64,000 bases of DNA from Ceratodon purpureus (Eukaryota > Streptophyta > Bryopsida > Pseudoditrichales > Ditrichaceae): assembly GCA_014871385.1 (NCBI GenBank), contig CM026429.1, forward strand, positions 6,793,080 to 6,857,079. The letters run 5' to 3'. Every line of letters begins with the position of its first letter. Within the stretch, counting starts at the first letter, position 1. Of this stretch, positions 43,612 through 58,992 are shown one piece after another. The notes below the pieces were generated by a model that worked only from the letters and a program-made list of their open reading frames with translations, was not told where the DNA came from and did no database searches. The position numbers and the translations under genes were made by a program.

Positions 43612-46600
43612 CTAGTATGACAATGATTGTGGATCAGTGATTGTTTGCGCAACCTTCCTTCCCAACCATGCATTGAGAGACTCTTTCGTCACCTTCAATC
43701 TACCTGAATTAATCGGTCTCCGTGGTCTGATCTCTACTATTTCATTGACACCCTGTCTCCGTTTCAACCTATCAGACTCCGTAGGATTTATATCCTCCAT
43801 TTCTGCGATCTCACTATCTTCGACTACCTGGGTATTCAAATCTTGACGCTCTGGAGCGTCAGACAGAACAGATAGTACACGGAGACCAAGCTCTTTCTGC
43901 AGAACGCCAAGAACAACATCCCGGATCACAGGGACTCCTTTCTCACTACGACGACCCATCCCCGTGATGATTATCAAATCCTCCTCCACAGGGCTGCCGA
44001 GCAAGTAGCGCTCCTTGATGATTCGCAGCACAGCTAAAACGGCCGTGCGAGCCTCCCCCTTGGACAAACCATGCAAGTCGATCGTGTAAGCATTGCTATC
44101 TCCCCGCGCATGTACAGCCACTTTGTGCACAAGTGCTTCGGTATACTCCAGAAAGCCCTTCTCAGAGTCCACTTCACTTGCAGATGAAGAGGAAGAAGGT
44201 GAATTGGACAAACCTTCTGCCCATTCTTTGATCAGTCCCTGCACGATTAGCCAAATAATTCCAACTTAGTAGCGTTTCACCATGGACTATATATGTTAAA
44301 TAAGTTACACTCAAATTTTATTGGTAATATTGGAATATACGGTAATCATTATCTACAACAAAAAAAGTTCCAACAGATAAAACTCCCAAATACCACCTGC
44401 AACTAAATGACGCAATACATTCTCATAAGTTTCTGCTATTTTAATATTTAACATCGTAATCCCAACGAAAAATAAGACAGCAATCACCCCAACATGTACC
44501 ACTACAAACACCATAGCAAAGAAGTCAAGACCTGCAAGATGAAGTCGTTGGGTACATGTCCTGCTTCTCGCATCTCTTCGTACAGAGCCAAAGCGCGTTG
44601 CACTTGGTAAAATTGTCCGTTATTTCGGTGTCCTCTCAGGAGAGTGTTGTATGTGACGGCGTTTGGTCGCACTCCTGAGGCTTTCATTTCGCTGAAAATC
44701 TCGAAGGCTTTGTCAGGTTGGTTGGCTTGGACGCACGCCTTCATCAATGCTGTGTAGACAATCACGTCTGGCTTGAACCCATAGGCTCGCATTTCCTCGA
44801 GCGCCGCCAGGGAGCCCTCCAGGTCGCCTTTGGTGCCGTAAGCGTCCAGCAGAATGGACCAGCTTTTCACGTCTGGGACGAGGCTTAGCTTCTTCATTTC
44901 TCGCATCAGGGACCTGATTCTCTCTGGAGCTGAGCCACATGCTTTCATCATGCAGTTGTATGTGACTAGGTTCGGCTTGCAACGAGCATAGCGCACCGAC
45001 CAATTCTCGTTGTCCATATCTGCAACGGCCTCGTTTTGATAATCGTTCAATGATGGTGAAGGTTTGGGAAAGATGTCTGTAACAGCTATGAGTTCGTGTG
45101 TTCTGGTGAGAGGGTCAGGGTGGTTGACAAGCTCAGTGAAAGAGCGGATTCGACCGGTTTGCTTCCACTCTTGGAACAGCTGGAATGCTCGTTCAACTTG
45201 ATCCGCCTGCATACAAAATCTACGTGTAAGGTCCATATAAGAAATGGAGAGTAGTAGGTCGTGAGTATTGATATCGTGGTGCAATCTAATCATGATCGCA
45301 AAGGAGAAAGAGTAGATAAGCGAAGATGACGTGCAAGTGAGGAGCATTACCATGATACAAGCCTGAAGGAGCATATTGTAACAATTCACATTTGGACGAC
45401 AACCAGCTTTCAGCATTTCATCAAATTCCCGAAAGGATTGTTCTACAAGGCCTGCAGTAGCACAGGCACCAATAATTGAGGTCCATGTCACCACATTTGG
45501 GGTTATTCCAGCATCCAACATGTCGACTTTAACTCTCAAAGCTTCTTCCCACATCTTTGCTCTTCCGAACACCTGAATGGCATAAGAACAATCTGTATCA
45601 AGAGAAGGTAAAGTTCCAGCAATACGCAGGTTGTAGGCAATCAGTAACCACGAAACAAAGCAAGATACTTACCAACAGTACTGAAACAATACTGCTCGCA
45701 CAATTTCATTGCCCTGATCAGTAAGGTACAATTGGCAAATACCACACTCCTTGTAGAACAGACTAAATGGAAGAGAGAATGTGGGGATAATGGTTTTTGG
45801 TAAGTAGAGCATTAAGTAGTTAGATATACGGCAGAAGTCATTGTCGAATTCACAAGAAGTCAGCCTCGCCAACATAAGAGAGTCTTACATTAATAAGTGT
45901 ACTGTAAGATACAACGTCCAGACTCAGTTCGCCTGTCTGTTGAATGTGAAAGTAGAGGCCAGCCGCCAGGTCAGCACGGCCACTAGCAGCATACGCCTTG
46001 AGCAGAATGTTGAAGGTAGCTAAGTCAGCTGTAATTCCTGCACCCTGCTTCCCACATTAATTTGTCCCTTCTAAAAATGTTCCAAGCAACTGCCTTCACC
46101 TTGATAGTCATGCCCTTCCAAGAGAAGCGCTATCATAGTCCTTACTGTCGAGTCGAATTAACAAATTTAGATCACAAACAAACACTTTCATTCTTCCTAG
46201 TAGATGATCACTGTTTAAAATGGCTACCTGCATGTGTTCATAGTAACGCTGAACTTCATCTAAGTCGCCGACATTGACGTTCATCATGCTGTTGTAGATA
46301 AAAATATTAGGTTTGAACCCATCTTTCAGCATAGCCTACACACCGAAACTTGAACATAGTCAAAAACTACACATAAAAAGTGTTGGTTGCTTCACTGACA
46401 ATGGGTTAACGGATAAGGTGGTGCAATGCAGTGCCATCTTTAATGACTCAAAAGGAATGTGATTCATTTTGATTATACTGATAAAAAGACATGATCCAGG
46501 AGCCAAGCACGTTGATATGAATTTTGAGATCTTAGACCAGCAAAGATACAGAGTTGTAGACACTAACGATATCTGTAGCATGGAGTGCTTCAATTATACA

Positions 46601-48780
46601 TGCCAGGAACATTGAAGCATTGACAGCATCAATACCACAAAGCACTAAAAATAAAGGACAAACCTCAAAAACAACGGCCGCTTTGGACGGTTCATTGCAC
46701 CGCCCGCATGAGTCCATTAAAGCACGGTAGGTGTATAAGTCAGGCGCAACTCCCAACTCTTTCATAATATCCAGAACATCGAATGAGCTCTGAAGTTCAT
46801 GGTGATAGCTAAATTCCCTTATCATAAGATTGTAGTGCCAGGGGTTGCGGGAAAGAAGTTTTACAAATCTGCGCAAGTGGCAGAATGCGTCAAAAAGTAT
46901 CCAAACATTGTAATATTTTAGTCCTGTATTCTAACATCTTTTCTATATAATAATTCAGATTGTCATTACACACAGCTTCATTGAACTTTACAGTGAAAAA
47001 GAAACGTCAATCCACTGCCTCTACCCTGCTAACGGCAAGAAATGAAAACGAACTTGAGAAAATGAATAAGTCTTCTGAGGAAGTAGGACACAAATCATCC
47101 CTAAACATATTCGATAATTGGACTTTTCTAAACCCGAGGTATCTATGCACAAGACTATCTAGCAATTCTCGCTTCACGCACTTCCGAATAGTTACAATGT
47201 TTCAAACTGCGAAGGAGGGTTCCTGTCTTGCAGTTGAGACACAAGATGTACACAAATACAAAGTTATAAACACAAGCCGATCGGAGAAAGAAGTGAAAGC
47301 AAGCAATTACATACCGATGAGCCAATTCAAGGTCTCGCGATTTCGCGCAGCTTGCAATCACACGAGCTGGATCAATTAGTTTCTTAACGAGAAACCCGCA
47401 TTCTGAAACAATCAAACAATAAATCTTCTTAATGTTACCCTGTAAGAGGCAAGAGGATGTACCTTGAAAGAGGTACGAGGATACATACCAGTACTTGTCC
47501 AGTAAGCCCTCCATCGAAGCGTGAAGAAAATAAATGACAAGACAAGATTTTAAGATCTTTGCTAAGGCCAAGACCTACCTACTAAAACTCATCTTGCAAT
47601 TCTAACATTGGATACATAATCAACCTAACATCAAAAAGCCTCTAATACGTACCTGTTAGAGATTCGATAACTTTGACGCAATATTCTGTCCTCCCAGATT
47701 CTAAGAGTAAAAGAAGCTCATCAGTTAAAACTTCTCGCGAGCCCTTGCCCGCAAACTCCCATGCAGTGTATCCTGCTTTGGTAAGCTTCTTCATTACGTG
47801 TACAAATAAATCAAGTTGTTTGCGTGACAGTAATAAGGTGAGACCCGCGTCCAGTTGAGAGGAATCCAATTTTGAAGTGAATATTTCTTTATCAAGTCCT
47901 GCATCGGCAAGCATCTACAAGAGACACAATCCTATCACACTAAATTAATGCCATGCTTGCTTTAGGCTTCTTCTGAGCAATTCTGAAGCATATTGGGCTT
48001 CGTTGTGAATCAACCTCCAGGTGCCCATGGGTGCACTATCATCACAGAACCCTAAACCCTAAACCTTCTACTCAATTCCATTGCACTCCACTTTTCGACA
48101 GTTTTCACCTAGAATTCCCAATTTTTTGAATCCAATTCAATCACACACCTTGAGTTCTGAGGAATTCGAATATCTCAAAGAAGGTTCACAATGTGGGTAT
48201 GCACACATACCTCAAGAAGCTTAGCAAACTCAAGCATATGTCCCTCGCCAGCGAGCTGCCCAGCCAAGGTCGTGTAGCGCTTCAGGTGCCGCTTCTTCGG
48301 TGATTCCAGGGAAGCTTTAAAATGCACTGGCCTTAGGGCTTTAAACTGGGCCAACGTTGTCCTAACTTTGCCTGACTTCACAGAATTCGATTGCTCGGGC
48401 TCAATTGAACCCTCAATATCAGGGTTCACATTGGAAGTCCTAAGAGTAGAATCAGAGTTTTTAGGGCTAACAAGAGACTGGGAAAAATGCAACGTCGCAG
48501 CTTGCAGAGGTGACAACATAAGCCGCACATTCCTAGAGGCCCCTCTCAAATGCGAAGAGCAATAACGCAAATCATATATCCTACTCTCACCATCTCCAGA
48601 TAGCCCACTACTCGGGACAATTGCGACAGAGCCCACGCTCCGTCTAATATGCGGCATCATAATCCACAAATCCACAGAAGAATGCGACATGGAATGCGAG
48701 AACGAAACATCATGAGCCTGGTGGATTGGCCAACAGCTGCTGAAGCCGTGACCCAACATGGCCACCATGGCCATACTCAC
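43612..48780 (-). CDS. PPR-SMR protein, probably plastid-targeted
   Basis: Nine exons join in frame: 48780-48211, 47914-47653, 47402-47315, 46868-46664, 46335-46228, 46044-45889, 45572-45351, 45206-44532 and 44238-43612, giving about 970 residues. The N-terminus is S/H/M-rich with few acidic residues, compatible with an organelle transit peptide. Many 35-residue PPR motifs follow (for example TYRALMDSCGRCNEPSKA, TYNCMMKACGSAPERI, VTYNTLLRGHRNNGQF). Exon 5 encodes exactly 36 residues, about one repeat. The C-terminus is an SMR domain with DLHGLS at about 816 and TGMGRRS at about 854, the two conserved SMR motifs. PPR-SMR proteins (GUN1, pTAC2, SVR7, SOT1 and relatives) act in plastid gene expression and RNA processing or cleavage. 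By eye the architecture is closest to the At5g02830 type. The exact start is uncertain. Confidence 0.88.
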
Positions 48781-49259
48781 CTCCTCAACACCACATCACA
48801 ACTTCTTCACCTCCAATCCCAATCACATACCCACTTCAACAAAAACTCATTTCAATTCAGGAATCCATTGGCTTGCTCCAAATCCTTGAATCCTCAACTT
48901 AACCCTGCACTGTGAGCTTCAAGTGAGGAATTCATTCACTGATTGATTGCTCACATTTGGACCAATATGTGATGTCCACCACATCCGAACACACTCTTCG
49001 CTCAGCCATGCCTCACACCACAACAATCCAATTCCACTTTAGCTTCATGATCACGAGGTGGCGGGCGAACAGCGCACATCGCAACCAATCCATCACCAGC
49101 TTCACCATCCTGTCGCCTTTCAGGAAAGAGCGGAAGGGACGCACCTAAATCCGTCACTTCATCTACAACCAGTAGTATCTTAAAAGGGGCGTACATTTGG
49201 TTCTTGAACTCTAGGTTTCGGTTAGATGGTGCCCGGTTTGGGTAGGCATCCCTGACCAT
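48781..49259. other. 5' flank of the PPR-SMR gene
   Basis: Presumed promoter and 5' leader of the minus-strand PPR gene. A minus-strand 85-residue frame (49002-49259) has no domain. No repeats here. Confidence 0.4.
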
Positions 49260-49800
49260 CGGAGGAAGTTATCCACATCCAATTGGAGGTTAAGACAAGG
49301 GTGTATACTCAAAACCGACAATATTACAAGTATTAGTCACTGGGATTTATTCTTTCATAGATATTATGGGTTTTGGGTAGAGTGAGGGTTACAAATTTGC
49401 ATTCCTAAGCACCATTGCACATTGAGAAGTTATCCAGATCCATTGAAAGGCAACAGAACAGATGCATATGTAAAACCGTCACTATACCCATGGCCGACAT
49501 GAGGACTAAATTGGGGACTCTCGAGAGGATGAAGAACTAAATTGTCGGCTTTGGGTTACAGTGCCGAATTTCGGTTTCTGCTACCCCTCACAATTGGAGG
49601 AAGTTATCCTCGTCCATTGGGATGTAAACCTGAAACCGTCACTGAACCCCGAAAATGACATTTTACTATCACTCTTCAAGTTTATGTGTATATAATCTAT
49701 GTGAAATGTAGATGTTCTGGGTTTCTGGGTACCGTGATGGTTTTGGGTACGCAATGGAGAAAGTTATCCACATCTACTGATAGGCAACTAGCCATCTCTC
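49260..49800. repeat. Degenerate ~160-bp tandem array
   Basis: The phrase aagttatcc(a/t) recurs at 49266, 49427, 49601 and 49761, each time after a g/a-rich lead-in and before variants of catccattgg. A second phrase, aaaaccg(t)cact, follows each of the first three by about 45 bases (49311, 49472, 49632), and gggttttgggtac-like text precedes several. Spacing is 160-174 bp, so this is an old tandem array of about 3.3 units in the gap between the PPR gene and the protease gene. Confidence 0.65.
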
Positions 49801-51360
49801 AAGGCAAGACCGCACTGGCTGTCCCTTCCTCGGGACGACAGTTCTGTCCGGAATTAGCAACGAGGGCCTGTTCTACATCTGACGTGGCGAACAGCAAGCT
49901 GGGGAATGGAACGGTCCTCGTAAACTCCGAGAACATGGTAGTGTCAGATATTTCCCTCTGTAGGAATCTACAGTACTTTCTAAATAGGCCTGCCTATACC
50001 AGTGAGGTTGAGTGTGCAAGAGTGAACTCAACTTGAGTATCTTTCTTTTCTTTTGCGTTTTTATCATAGGTATCTCCTTTTCAACTTCCATGGTTGAGTG
50101 TATGAAAGAGCAAACTCACTGGTGACTTTGGGGACTCAACTGTCCATAGAAACAGAAATAAAGAGAGGTTGCTTGGCCATGTGGGTTTCACTCTTCGAAT
50201 GGAAAGCAGAAAGCTCAAAACTCACCATTCACACAACTTATTTGCCTACTATTTGGCTGGCTTGAGTAAATCACAGGCTCCCCAGGTAGTTGGTCATTGC
50301 GTAACGGCAGCAAGGTACATCCTAAAAACATGACAGGATTCTAGTTTTTTTTTCTGGAATGTTAATCTGTGAAAGAATAAAAGAATAACTTATGAAGTTC
50401 TGAGATGTGAGGAATGAGGAATGAGGGGGCTCACAAGTTAGAGACGGGTGCAACGTCATTGTTGAGTGAGCTCATTGTTCCTGATCATGGAAAACCACTC
50501 CCGGAGCACCTCATCGTGCATGAATCCGTATGACTGGTTACGAGCTTGAAGCAACTTGAAGTAGGCTGCAAGCAATCGAGAAAAGAACACACTCTTTTTA
50601 CTTGTTACTTACAGCTACGGTCACTTACAACAAGAAATCCACATTATTTTTGCTCCTGGAGGATACACATAATTTTACAATTTCGTTTTAAAGCACGGAA
50701 CTCAGCTTCAACAAAAATTAGATTCACTTAAATTAGTTGCTTTTACTAGAGTCACTCTTTCCCTTTTTGTAAATTATAGATATTTTTTATTAAAAACAAT
50801 CCTAAATCCAACCTTTGATGCAATCTAAAATTATAAATTATCTACAATTTAAATATGTGTGCCAACTTCAAAATCCTCCCTCTAATCACATATTACAACA
50901 AATCTTTTCAACTTTACAAATACGAAGAAGGGTCTGATCCTTCCAGAGTTCACAGCCCACACTAACTTACACAAAAAGCATTGCATTGCACCCACAGCCA
51001 GGACCATTCAAGGGAGAATCAAAAAACAATACTATTCCACCAAGAGAAACCAACAGAAGAATCTCCCAACTGAATAAAAAGAGATTAAAATCCACCGCAA
51101 AGTCCTCCATCTAGATACACAACCCCTCCTCCACCAACCTACCAGACACACACCTAACGCCACTCCTGCCCATCTCCGACCTGCCAGCCCAGCTGGGGGG
51201 TCACCAAAGCTCCAGCAACACTCTTTTCCTTTCCAAGGCCAAGGCTGCAAAAACCCAGCCGTCATCATTATTATTTATCAACCTGAGCGGAGGCGCTCGT
51301 GGACCTGATCTTCTTCTAGACAAGCCTGGGTGATCGATCCGATCGATCTGATCGAACACG
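49801..51360. other. Upstream region of the RD21-like protease gene
   Basis: No supported gene. An open frame at 49686-50036 and several short ones have no domains. The last ~250 bases are GC-richer and probably hold the promoter and 5' UTR of the protease gene. AT-rich DNA lies at 50.7-50.9 kb. Confidence 0.4.
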
Positions 51361-54576
<3,216 letters not shown>

Positions 54577-56121
54577 AAACAACTTGGTTGTAGAATGAGC
54601 ATTTGGGATGCAACGCCCAGCTCAAGATTCGAGTTGGTTGCTCTGCAGGACTGAGGAGTCGTCGAAACAAGTATGGCATGACTTTGATCGATCTCATCAG
54701 GTCAGACCGTGGAAGGAAAACTGTACATCGCTCTCAGCTTTGCACTAGGCAAGTTATTCCTCCGCAACGCAGATGCGTGCGGGACTAGGAAAATGTACAT
54801 TCTTGTGTATTTCTTTCAAAGTAGTTGATATGAGTGGCGAGGTGGTTAGGGGGGATTCTTTCTTTCTTCAACGACCTCTCAATCATGCAGTAATGTGATT
54901 AAGTTATGGTGTTTATAAGAACTCACAAGATTGAGATCTGTTGACTACTAGTTTCATTGTCGACAGTCTACATTAGTGGGTAGCTGATGACAGGAGGTAG
55001 CTTCGTACTCTTGTAAGAATGGAAGGATGTTTTTTTGCCATTTATCGGTATAAAGATCTTTATTGGCAATTTGGCGATTTGATCGAGATGATAGAGCTAT
55101 TTGTATACGCCCGGAGAGAATCAGCCCCCTCTCTGTCCTGACTGATGGGCTCAATGAGGGTTGGTTTGTCCTCATCCATGGCCTAACCCTCGATGATCCC
55201 TTATGATTATCGACACTCTTCCCCGGCTAGAGCGTGCGTGTCTCCTCCATCCTCTTTGCAGGCGTGATTTTCTTCGCTCTCCGCAGATGTACAGATGTGG
55301 TCGTTGAATCACCCTCGCATCTCCTTGTCCATGTCGTTCCTTGCTCCAGCGATTCTCCCATGCAGCTCGCCTCATGCTCTCCTCGCGTGTTTTTGTCCGA
55401 GCGTTTGCTATACTGCTAATCCTCCAGCTTGTTGTCGTTCCATTTGCCCTCCTGCTCGCCACCATTGTGTTCGCCCTCCCATCGACGGTACTCGATGAAG
55501 ATTCCTGCTAATGCTCCTTCTTTTCGATGTCATAGCCTCTTTCCTATCCTTTTTTGATAGATTTTGTATGGGAACCTTGCATAGAAGAAATTTGTAAATG
55601 AGAAAAATATGCAATTTAAAACAATAATCATGAAGATATGACAGTTAATGTAAAGTTATTGGAACGGAATGGCCAGATAACGTGTTGGAATTCTCTGTTT
55701 TACGCTAAAATCTAGATAAAATTTGAGATACTTCAGTCTACACAAACAATAGTTATGTAAGGTCAGGATGAAATGGTGTTTGAAACCGGTTGTTTTATTT
55801 TTTATTTTTTAAATACAGGATTTTTATTGTTTGTCTTGGAAAAATCCTCGTTCACTACTTCAGAAGTTCAAGAGGTTCTCAATGTGAGTTGATTATGTCA
55901 GCTCTTTGTTTTAGGCTAAAATCAAACATCACCTTGTAATGATTGGAATGGACTTCCCTTCAATGACTTTATTATTAATCTGACAGTATAATACACAAAT
56001 GAGACAAATGAGAACGAAGGAAACCAAATAAAACAATAGCCTTCAAATTTAAAAATCTTCCTCAAGTGATGCTCAATCCATCAATTAAACTTTGTAAATC
56101 ACTCACAACAGAGTTGCTCAG
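54577..56121. other. Intergenic region between protease and phosphatase genes
   Basis: The two genes converge here, so both 3' UTRs lie in this gap. Overlapping frames at 55172-55614 on both strands have no domains. No repeats or RNA genes recognised. Confidence 0.45.
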
Positions 56122-57252
56122 TCATGCAGGCTGCCCGACAACATCATTGATCTCTCCATCAATCACTCTGTTCATCTCTCTAAAATGATAGTTTGTGAAA
56201 AACCACCGCCCATGAAAAATGTTCCAAAACATTTCCTCATACAACCCAAACCTAGAGAGTAGATATGCATGCTGCAGCTCTGAGACCTTAAGTGGCACAT
56301 GCAAACAGAAATGGGTTACAAGTGCCTCAAGCACACCAATGGCTTCCCCTCCAAGCACGTCTAAAATATAGTGCCTACCTAGAACCACTCGAGAACAAGC
56401 TGTGACCGTCAACCACAACATCAACACAAATTGAATAGTTCTAAGTAGGTTATTCTCTACATAAGGCAGAACATATTCTGACATGTAATGGTTTTTCTCA
56501 TACTTCAGTACAAGATAAGGCCACCAATATTGACTAATCATGGCACGCCACATGGGTGAGTAGAGCCAGATAAGGGACACTATCATCACTGCACGCGAAG
56601 AGTGCCCACTGGGAAAAGACCACTGATCCATAGAGACAACCATCAAATGTCCTGTATTGTATTGCGGTCGCTTCCTTTGAACAGCAGATTTGATGCATCC
56701 AACCACAAAAAAATCTAAAAGCAAGCCTATGAATAGATTCAAAGCAAACATACGAGTGTCCGGACTTCCCGCCGATGGTGACAACCAAAATGCTGCTGTT
56801 CCTGGCAGCCAAAACAAACCATCACCTGAAACCATAAAGATAACACGTAAAGATCTTGATGATGGGCTGCAAAGTACAAAAGTTGACTCAAACTACTAAT
56901 ACAATTTCTTTGATAAAACTTTCCACAATTTAGTGGATAAATATGACTACTGTAATGCTTTGTGGTGACCATATTGCAAAAGTATACAAATCAGGACAAA
57001 AATAGACCAAATTACTTCACCTGAAAACTCAAAAAACCGCAGAATAAAAAATGCCCAATCTGAAAAGAAGGTTTCGTGCACCCACTTTGAGTATCTTCTG
57101 TCAAATACTATCATTTTAAGGACCCAGGCAGGGGTTTCAAAACTTCCACCGCTGGCTTTAGCAGCTACTGTTGCTTGACGTGATTCCTTGGTTTGAATCC
57201 TTGACACAATTCTCCTGGGGCTAGCTTGGGGGCTAACTGGACCCTTCTTCAT
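56122..57252 (-). CDS. PAP2-type lipid phosphate phosphatase
   Basis: Two exons, 57252-57021 and 56825-56122, with a 195-bp GT-AG intron in phase 1, encode 311 residues. All three PAP2 motifs are present: KSAVQRKRP (K123-P131), PSGHS (149-153) and SRVVLGRHYILD (S222, R223, H229, D233). The family dephosphorylates lipid phosphates or isoprenoid diphosphates at membranes; motifs 2 and 3 supply the catalytic histidines. Several hydrophobic segments surround them. The first exon is a basic, probably cytosolic N-terminus (MKKGPVSPQASPRR...). The spacer between motifs 2 and 3 (about 70 residues, including KYEKNHYMSEYVLPYVENNLLR) is rather long. The nearest plant relatives are probably the LPP-beta/PLPP6-like group. 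The substrate cannot be read from sequence. Confidence 0.88.
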
Positions 57253-58886
57253 CCTTGCAAGATGTTGTCAAATAGCTTGTGTTTTTTTCGAACAATATGT
57301 GTTCACTGCATCCTAAAGAACTGTGCCACAATTTAGATGGTGTTACCCAATGATCAATCCATAGTACTTTTGCTGACAAATTGATTGATATTGGATGCAG
57401 GAGTAGAGTATAGAAAAGACATTGGAGGAACACTGCGGATGGAATTAAAAAGCAGCAACACTTAATAATTTGACACAAATGTATTTTCACACAAGCATGC
57501 TCAATAATGTCAAATGATTTATATGTAAAATTTGTACTTCCAAACAAATGGTCTGTGATCATAACTGGATGGTACCCAACTCATGCAACCTTGTTATATA
57601 TGTCAAGATCTACTTACATATTCAATGCATTCTACACCAAGAATCTGAAGGGGAATGAAAAATATCCTTCACCCAAACAACCTAATTGAATACATGTACC
57701 AAGGAAGGAAAATATTGAAAACATGAAGTCTTGGAAAATATTACTATGCATTACTGGCTGTATGCGAACATCTAATCTCCACATGGGCTTTGGCTACAGT
57801 TTAGAACAAAAAGCAAGGAGAACCATGTGGAAGTTATACCTAGTAATGACACAATTGAAAATGTTCTTTGATCTGTCCAACATTGCGCACATTTGCCTCA
57901 ATTCTCACATTCGCCTTAATTCTCACATTTGCCTCAATTCTCACACTTGCTTCATTTCCTGACTGCAGTTTGCAACCCTAAAATGAGAGTACAGTGCTCT
58001 GTACATTGGGGCCCATCCAATTGCCTTCTCCTCCCATCATCATTATGATCACACTGTATGTTCATAGTACAGAAAATGATGCCATGCATGTAGCAAGTGG
58101 ATTCTCCACCCACAAATCAATTTAACTTTGATGACCATCCCCTATGCATGCATTCCTCCTCCATTTGCATTGTACCATTTTTACAATGTATTAAGGGTGA
58201 TGTACCCAATATGGTGGGTCGTCGGAAATGATCTCTAACTATTCAACCTAAAATGGTTATGATAATATGAACACCGTTACTTTCAACTAAAAAAAAAAAA
58301 TGGTTATGATAAATTTATGCTACAATCTTCATTGGCAGTTGGATATATGACATTACTATGTCCATTTTGGGTGTTTTATCATCTACATTTTTGCCACTTT
58401 TATTTTGTACTTTAATCATTCAATAAATATGATTTTATTTTATGATTTTATTTTATGAGACTAATTTTTGTTTGAACCCACATAACCAAATTAGAGTTCT
58501 ACATCAAAATTGAAATGTGATTTCAAGTTGTCAACTAGAGCTGTGATTTGGAATTATAAATTCAAGATGTTAATTCATTTGATGAATTCAAAATAACATC
58601 CTATTTCAATTTGTAAAATCAAGATGAAGTTCTATGAATTTATAATTTTATTTATTTTTTCATAATTTTTCGTAAAATTGATTTTGATTTCAGCTCACAA
58701 ATTTAACTTGCAAATAAATTTATAAATTCAGCAGCTGCTCCTCTGAGATTGTAACCTAAAATAATTAATTTTTTATTTTATTTTATTTTTATCTTTTAAC
58801 TAGTGGGACCCGAGCCATTGAGCAATTGACGTTAGTTTAATGTTAAGAACTTTTACGGACTTCATATAAGTTGATTCAAAAAAAAA

Positions 58887-58890
<4 letters not shown>
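57253..58890. other. Intergenic region upstream of the phosphatase gene, with an 18-bp minisatellite
   Basis: No gene recognised. At 57891-57944 an 18-bp unit, atttgcctcaattctcac, occurs three times with two base changes in the middle copy, followed by a degenerate fourth. The rest becomes AT-rich toward 58.9 kb. Confidence 0.5.

Positions 58891-58970
<80 letters not shown>
58891..58970. repeat. (AT)40 microsatellite
   Basis: Forty uninterrupted AT dinucleotides, preceded by an A-run and tttat. It lies just beyond the 3' side of the Helitron helicase relic. It is likely to be length-polymorphic and hard to assemble. Confidence 0.98.
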
Positions 58971-58975
<5 letters not shown>

Positions 58976-58992
58976 TTATTTATTTGAAAAAC

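Noticed and set aside
43612..44244. Stand-alone SMR/MutS2-like gene
   Set aside because: Exon phases and PPR motifs immediately upstream show it is the last exon of the PPR-SMR gene.
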